From the NCBI RefSeq assembly GCF_040273735.1, contig NZ_JBELZM010000005.1:1-64000 (forward strand): DNA of 64,000 nucleotides, in the 5' to 3' direction. The stretch is from Solibacillus sp040273735. GTDB taxonomy: Bacteria; Bacillota; Bacilli; Bacillales_A; Planococcaceae. Numbering within the stretch: the first letter of the stretch is position 1; each line of letters starts with the position of its first letter. Below are positions 60,374 through 64,000 of the stretch, piece after piece. A model generated the notes under the pieces. It saw only the letters and a list, made by a program, of their open reading frames with translations, ran no database searches and had not been told where the DNA came from. A program made the translations under genes and the position numbers.

Positions 60374-61406
60374 AAAGAAATTTTGGCTATGGATGTCTAT
60401 TTTTATTATTGTGCTAGGAATATCGATTATTGGTGCAATCATGGTAGGTTCTGTAGGAATTACACCCCAGTTAATTATTGAGGTTTTACTTTATAAAATC
60501 GGAATTTTAAATGAAACCAATGCTACAAATGCGCAGCAAGTAATCATTTGGGAAATTCGGGTACCACGCGTATTATTGGCATTTTTAGTTGGGGCTTCAT
60601 TAGCAATATCAGGTGCCGCAATACAGGCGCTAGTTAAGAATTCCATCGCAGATCCATACATACTCGGTGTATCTTCGGGTGCATCTGTAGGGGCAACTTC
60701 GGTAATTTTATTCGGTGCTTTTAGTTTTTTCGGCGTGTTTGCTTTATCGCTTGCTGCTTTTTTGGGTGCGGTATTTGCCGTAGTGATTGTCTTTATGCTT
60801 GCGCGTGTGAACGGGAAAACTTCGATGATTCGATTGTTACTTTCGGGAATTGCGGTCTCCATGGTTTTAGGAGCCATGACCAACTTTATGTTAATGATCA
60901 CGAAAGAACAGGGCGGAGTCCAGGCCGTCATGTTTTGGATGCTTGGCAGTTTAGGCGGTGCAAAGTGGTCAAATCTCGGAATACCTTTTGTTACTTTTTG
61001 TATCATATTCCCATTATTACTACTAAGCTATCGTCAACTGAACGCACTGTTGCTAGGTGAGGAAACAGCATCGACATTAGGGATTAGTATTGAACGATTC
61101 AGGTTGTTCATTATTATCATTGTATCGTTATTAACCGGAGTCGTAGTTGCTGTAAGCGGGAGTATCGGATTTGTCGGTCTCATTGTCCCGCATATTGTGC
61201 GCATGATTGTCGGGTCCAATTATAAAGTAGTTTTACCGCTAAGTGCCTTACTTGGGGCAATTATTATTATCTGGGCTGATATGGGTGCACGTATTGCAAT
61301 TGCACCGGAAGAAATGCCGATAGGAATTATTACCGCATTATTCGGCAGTCCGTTCTTTATTTGGATGCTTCGTCGCGAGCACTATTCTTTTGGGGAAGGG
61401 GAATGA
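60366..61406 (+). CDS. btuC: Corrinoid ABC transporter permease, BtuC/FecCD family
   Basis: A 346-residue permease with about ten membrane segments. Family blocks are IWEIRVPRVLLAFLVGASLA (ExRLPR-type), GAAIQALVKNSIADPYILGV (G-x-x-x-Q-x-x-x-x-NPLADP-type), and GFVGLIVPHIVRMIVGSNYK. FecCD permeases carry iron-siderophores or cobalamin; the position downstream of the cobalamin riboswitch and biosynthesis genes points to corrinoids. Confidence 0.85.
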   Translation: MNKKKFWLWMSIFIIVLGISIIGAIMVGSVGITPQLIIEVLLYKIGILNETNATNAQQVIIWEIRVPRVLLAFLVGASLAISGAAIQALVKNSIADPYILGVSSGASVGATSVILFGAFSFFGVFALSLAAFLGAVFAVVIVFMLARVNGKTSMIRLLLSGIAVSMVLGAMTNFMLMITKEQGGVQAVMFWMLGSLGGAKWSNLGIPFVTFCIIFPLLLLSYRQLNALLLGEETASTLGISIERFRLFIIIIVSLLTGVVVAVSGSIGFVGLIVPHIVRMIVGSNYKVVLPLSALLGAIIIIWADMGARIAIAPEEMPIGIITALFGSPFFIWMLRREHYSFGEGE

Positions 61407-61407
61407 G

Positions 61408-62196
61408 ATGATCCAGCTACATCATGTTGAATATTCGGTTGATGATAAAGAGATTCTGAAAAACATTTCTTTGGAAATCATAGAAGGAAATTTTATAGGG
61501 ATTATTGGTCCAAATGGAAGCGGGAAATCAACGATGCTTAAAATTTTGTACCGTCATCTGAAACAGTCATCGGGAAAAGTAACTTTGCATGAACAGGAAG
61601 TCTGGGATATATCCCCGAAAAAACTGGCTAGACAAATGGCTGTCGTTAGTCAGGAGTCCACTGTGTTATTTGATTTTACGGTAAGGGATTTGGTGATGAT
61701 GGGGCGCACTCCTTATAAGGGCTGGCTCAGTCCTGATAACTCAGAAGATATGTCAATCGCGGACAGAAGCATGGAACTAGCCAATGTCGCGCATTTAGCC
61801 AATCGTACATTAAGCAATCTATCAGGTGGCGAGAAAAAACGGGTAATGCTCGCACGTGCTTTGGCACAGCAGGCAAGTATTCTCGTATTGGATGAACCGA
61901 CAAACCATTTGGATATTGAACACCAGCTCCATTTAATGGATTTAGTCAAAGATTTACCGATTACGATTATTGCGGCGTTACATGATTTAAATTTAGCTGC
62001 AGCCTACTGTGATGACCTAATCGTTATGAAAGACGGAACATTACATATTCAGGGTTCACCTGAAAGTGTCTTAACAACAGAGATGTTAAAAGAAGTATTT
62101 AACATACATGCAGGAGTTTCTAGAAATCCATTCACAGAAAAAATGCATTTATTTTTTTATACTACTACAGCTATGGATACAAGAGGAGAACAATAA
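61408..62196 (+). CDS. btuD: Corrinoid ABC transporter ATPase, BtuD/FecE family
   Basis: A 262-residue ATPase: Walker A GPNGSGKSTMLKILYR, signature LSGGEKKRVMLARAL, Walker B ILVLDEPTNHLD, and switch His in IIAALHDLNLAAAYCDD. ATG 61408 has AAGGGG about 6 nt upstream; the frame can be read from TTG 61390. It overlaps btuC's end closely and abuts btuF. Confidence 0.87.
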   Translation: MIQLHHVEYSVDDKEILKNISLEIIEGNFIGIIGPNGSGKSTMLKILYRHLKQSSGKVTLHEQEVWDISPKKLARQMAVVSQESTVLFDFTVRDLVMMGRTPYKGWLSPDNSEDMSIADRSMELANVAHLANRTLSNLSGGEKKRVMLARALAQQASILVLDEPTNHLDIEHQLHLMDLVKDLPITIIAALHDLNLAAAYCDDLIVMKDGTLHIQGSPESVLTTEMLKEVFNIHAGVSRNPFTEKMHLFFYTTTAMDTRGEQ

Positions 62197-63179
62197 TGAA
62201 ATTACGAAAAAAAATTTGGGCACCAATTGCCCTGGCATCAGCACTAATTTTAGGTGCATGTTCGGGTGATGAGCAAAATATCAAACAGGTAACAGCAGAT
62301 TCAGATGAGACGTCACAGACAATAACAATCGAAAACGATGGGGTATCCATTACATATGATGAAGCGCCCAAAAAAGCGATTTCTATTAATCAGCATGTAA
62401 CAGAAGTGATGCTTGCACTTGGGTTGGAGGATTCGATGGTAGGTACAGCTTACTTAGATGATCAGATTTATGCTCCATTACAAGAAGCATATGACCAAGT
62501 TCCAGTACTGGCTGTACAATATCCTTCGAAAGAACAGGTTATCTCGACAGAAGCCGACTTTATTTACGGCGGTTGGGCAAGTGCATTTAACGAGAAAAAC
62601 TTAATGACACGCGAAGAATTAGAACAACTGGGAATCGGCAGTTACTTGCAGTCTTCCTCAGTGAAAGTTGCTCCGGAGCTAGAAGATATCTACACGGATA
62701 TTCGTAATATTGCAAAGATTTTTCGTGTTGAAGAGCGCGGTGAAACGTTGATAGAAGAAATGAATGCAGATATTGAAAAGATTAAAGAAAAAGTTCCTGC
62801 GGTGGACAAACCAATCGATGTTCTAGTATTCGATAGCGGTGATAAAGATGTATTTACAGCAACGCAAAACTTTATGAACACGCTCGTGAATATGGCGGGA
62901 GCAAATAATATTTTTGGTGATATCGAAAAAAACTGGGCAACGGTTTCAAAAGAAGATGCCGTTGAACGTAATCCTGAGGCCATCATTGTCATCGATTACG
63001 GTTCTACATCAGCTCAAGAAAAAATTAATTTCCTCAAAAATGATCCGGCATTGAGCCAAACACCGGCAGTACAAAATGAGCGTTTTGTTATTTTACCATT
63101 ATCGGCTGCTTCAGAAGGTGTTCGAGTGGCAGAAGCGCTTGAAATTATCGTTAAAGGTCTTTACCCTGATTCATTTTAA
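62196..63179 (+). CDS. btuF: Corrinoid-binding lipoprotein, BtuF/FepB family
   Basis: A 327-residue binding protein with signal peptide MKLRKKIWAPIALASALILG and lipobox LGAC. The class III binding-protein fold is indicated by AISINQHVTEVMLALGLEDS, VISTEADFIYGGWASAFNEK, and VNMAGANNIFGDIEKNWATV, with the long backbone helix between. Glu residues that dock to the permease are plausible at both lobes. Overlaps btuD by 1 nt. Confidence 0.86.
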   Translation: MKLRKKIWAPIALASALILGACSGDEQNIKQVTADSDETSQTITIENDGVSITYDEAPKKAISINQHVTEVMLALGLEDSMVGTAYLDDQIYAPLQEAYDQVPVLAVQYPSKEQVISTEADFIYGGWASAFNEKNLMTREELEQLGIGSYLQSSSVKVAPELEDIYTDIRNIAKIFRVEERGETLIEEMNADIEKIKEKVPAVDKPIDVLVFDSGDKDVFTATQNFMNTLVNMAGANNIFGDIEKNWATVSKEDAVERNPEAIIVIDYGSTSAQEKINFLKNDPALSQTPAVQNERFVILPLSAASEGVRVAEALEIIVKGLYPDSF

Positions 63180-63246
63180 TTTTCAAAAACAAAAGAATTC
63201 TACCAGTCGCTACAAATGTGCAATTGATGAATGGGAGCGGTGATAT

Positions 63247-63984
63247 ATGCAAGAATTTGCTAAGAAAAATTTCGAGAAGGCGTTGCAGCTACCGATGCCG
63301 AACAAGACTTTTGCAAAATTAAAAGCAATGGATGACTATGTAGCATTAATTGTACGACCAGGGTTAATAAACAAACATTTAACAAGTAATCAGCTAATTG
63401 TGTTAGCGAATCTTGAAAAATCTGGCGCTGTAAAATATTCTGCCGGCCACAGTTTTATCGTCACTGTCCATCGTTCACACGTGGAGAAGGCAATGGAAAA
63501 ATTAACGGAAGTGAATTTGTATGTGGCATCCCAAACACCAAGTGCTTTATTTAAATGTTGCGACTTTTGTGATGGGGATTTGTTAGACGGGTTACCACTT
63601 GCAAAGGACTTACTAGAACAAGTTGAACAAATGCCATTAAAAAATAGGGTACGCATCGGCTTTAATGCATGTACTAAAGCATGTTATAACGCCGTCCAGG
63701 ATGACTTGGCGCTCATTTTTCATAATGGCAAAGTTGATATTTACGGAGGCGCGATTCCAATGGGCAGACGTGCCGGTTCCGGGCATCTATTGTTAAAAAA
63801 AGTACCGGAGGATCAAGTGATCGATCTTGTGAAAAATATATTAGGGAAGTACAATGCGTCATCAATCGATAAGTTTGCCGCTTTCATACAAAAAAATAAA
63901 ACTTACTTTGATCAACTACAAGAAGGAGGATTCTATGACAACTTGGAATTTAGGTCAAATGCAGCGCCATCTGTTAATTTGTAA
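63247..63984 (+). CDS. Free-standing nitrite/sulfite reductase-like Fe-S protein, paralogue of the CbiH60 C-terminal domain
   Basis: A 245-residue protein with the same layout as CbiH60 residues 340-553: a ferredoxin-like half domain (NKHLTSNQLIVLANLEKSGA), then C-C-x2-C in FKCCDFCDGDLLDGLPLA and C-x3-C in IGFNACTKACYNAVQDDLAL, then IYGGAIPMGRRAGSGHLLLK. It would bind a 4Fe-4S cluster and perhaps siroheme or a tetrapyrrole. GGGAGCGGTG precedes ATG 63247. Its presence in the cobalamin operon suggests redox support of the corrin pathway. Overlaps the next gene. Confidence 0.78.
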   Translation: MQEFAKKNFEKALQLPMPNKTFAKLKAMDDYVALIVRPGLINKHLTSNQLIVLANLEKSGAVKYSAGHSFIVTVHRSHVEKAMEKLTEVNLYVASQTPSALFKCCDFCDGDLLDGLPLAKDLLEQVEQMPLKNRVRIGFNACTKACYNAVQDDLALIFHNGKVDIYGGAIPMGRRAGSGHLLLKKVPEDQVIDLVKNILGKYNASSIDKFAAFIQKNKTYFDQLQEGGFYDNLEFRSNAAPSVNL

Positions 63985-64000
63985 CGGGGCTACTTGTATG
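63935..64000 (+). CDS. Start of a ferredoxin-like gene (CbiW-like), cut by the window end
   Basis: ATG 63935 has GAAGGAGGA 5 nt upstream and opens a frame running off the window. The 22 visible residues include HLLICNGATC, a cysteine-containing start typical of thioredoxin-fold 2Fe-2S ferredoxin-like proteins. A small CxxC-type protein, CbiW, is encoded in the B. megaterium cobalamin operon. The frame overlaps the end of the upstream gene by 50 nt. Confidence 0.55.
   Translation, partial: MTTWNLGQMQRHLLICNGATCM

Overview
The window is low-GC Firmicutes DNA from a spore-former, most likely a Planococcaceae/Caryophanaceae member close to Solibacillus or Lysinibacillus. The reasons are an alpha/beta-type small acid-soluble spore protein (41399-41611), strong AGGAGG-type ribosome sites with many TTG/GTG starts, SLH-type surface proteins, and a Bacillus-type cobalamin operon headed by a CbiH60 fusion. 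I saw no tRNA, rRNA, CRISPR array, intact insertion sequence or prophage. The genus is an inference.

Layout. 1-6.6 kb: the tail of an acidic 35-residue-repeat protein, a DUF2975/HTH/DUF4153-like trio, and an unusually long UvrA-like ATPase preceded by a short leader ORF. 6.6-13.2 kb: a membrane-anchored serine hydrolase that seems to start on ATA, a quinone oxidoreductase, a large hypothetical protein and a frameshifted aldehyde dehydrogenase, followed by a 21-bp periodic repeat. 13.7-22.3 kb: two divergent operons. On the minus strand is an SsuBAC-like sulfonate-type importer with two permeases and an FMN-dependent monooxygenase, behind a leader terminator. On the plus strand is an OpuC-type osmoprotectant importer behind a sigma-B-like promoter. 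22.5-32.1 kb: a secreted YcdB/SLH protein, two acetyltransferases, a BASS transporter, an LLM oxidoreductase, an ABC-F protein with an elaborate attenuator, LysE and DedA membrane proteins.

32.1-37.0 kb holds the locus I consider most likely to be undescribed. An Rgg-like (RRNPP) regulator is divergent from a 19-codon ORF encoding a hydrophobic peptide ending in GTGGG. Next come a small secreted protein, a leaky-looking terminator, and a two-gene ABC transporter. The arrangement resembles a pheromone-controlled export or bacteriocin circuit.

37.0-45.6 kb is ordinary chromosome: DUF4256, a cold-shock protein, DUF1835, a beta-lactamase-fold protein, the SASP, a methyltransferase, GNAT, thioesterase, DUF2785 and a Lon-like protease.

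45.8 kb to the end is a cobalamin regulon. A cobalamin riboswitch with a terminator/antiterminator pair precedes about 18 kb of tightly overlapping genes: cbiH60-J-C-D-ET-L-F-G-A, sirC, uroporphyrinogen methyltransferase, a nitroreductase, cobO, cobQ, a methyltransferase, btuC-D-F, a free-standing paralogue of the CbiH60 Fe-S domain, and the start of a ferredoxin-like gene. Together they convert uroporphyrinogen III by the early-cobalt (anaerobic-type) route to adenosylcobyric acid and also import corrinoids. The cobaltochelatase and the nucleotide-loop genes are not in the window.
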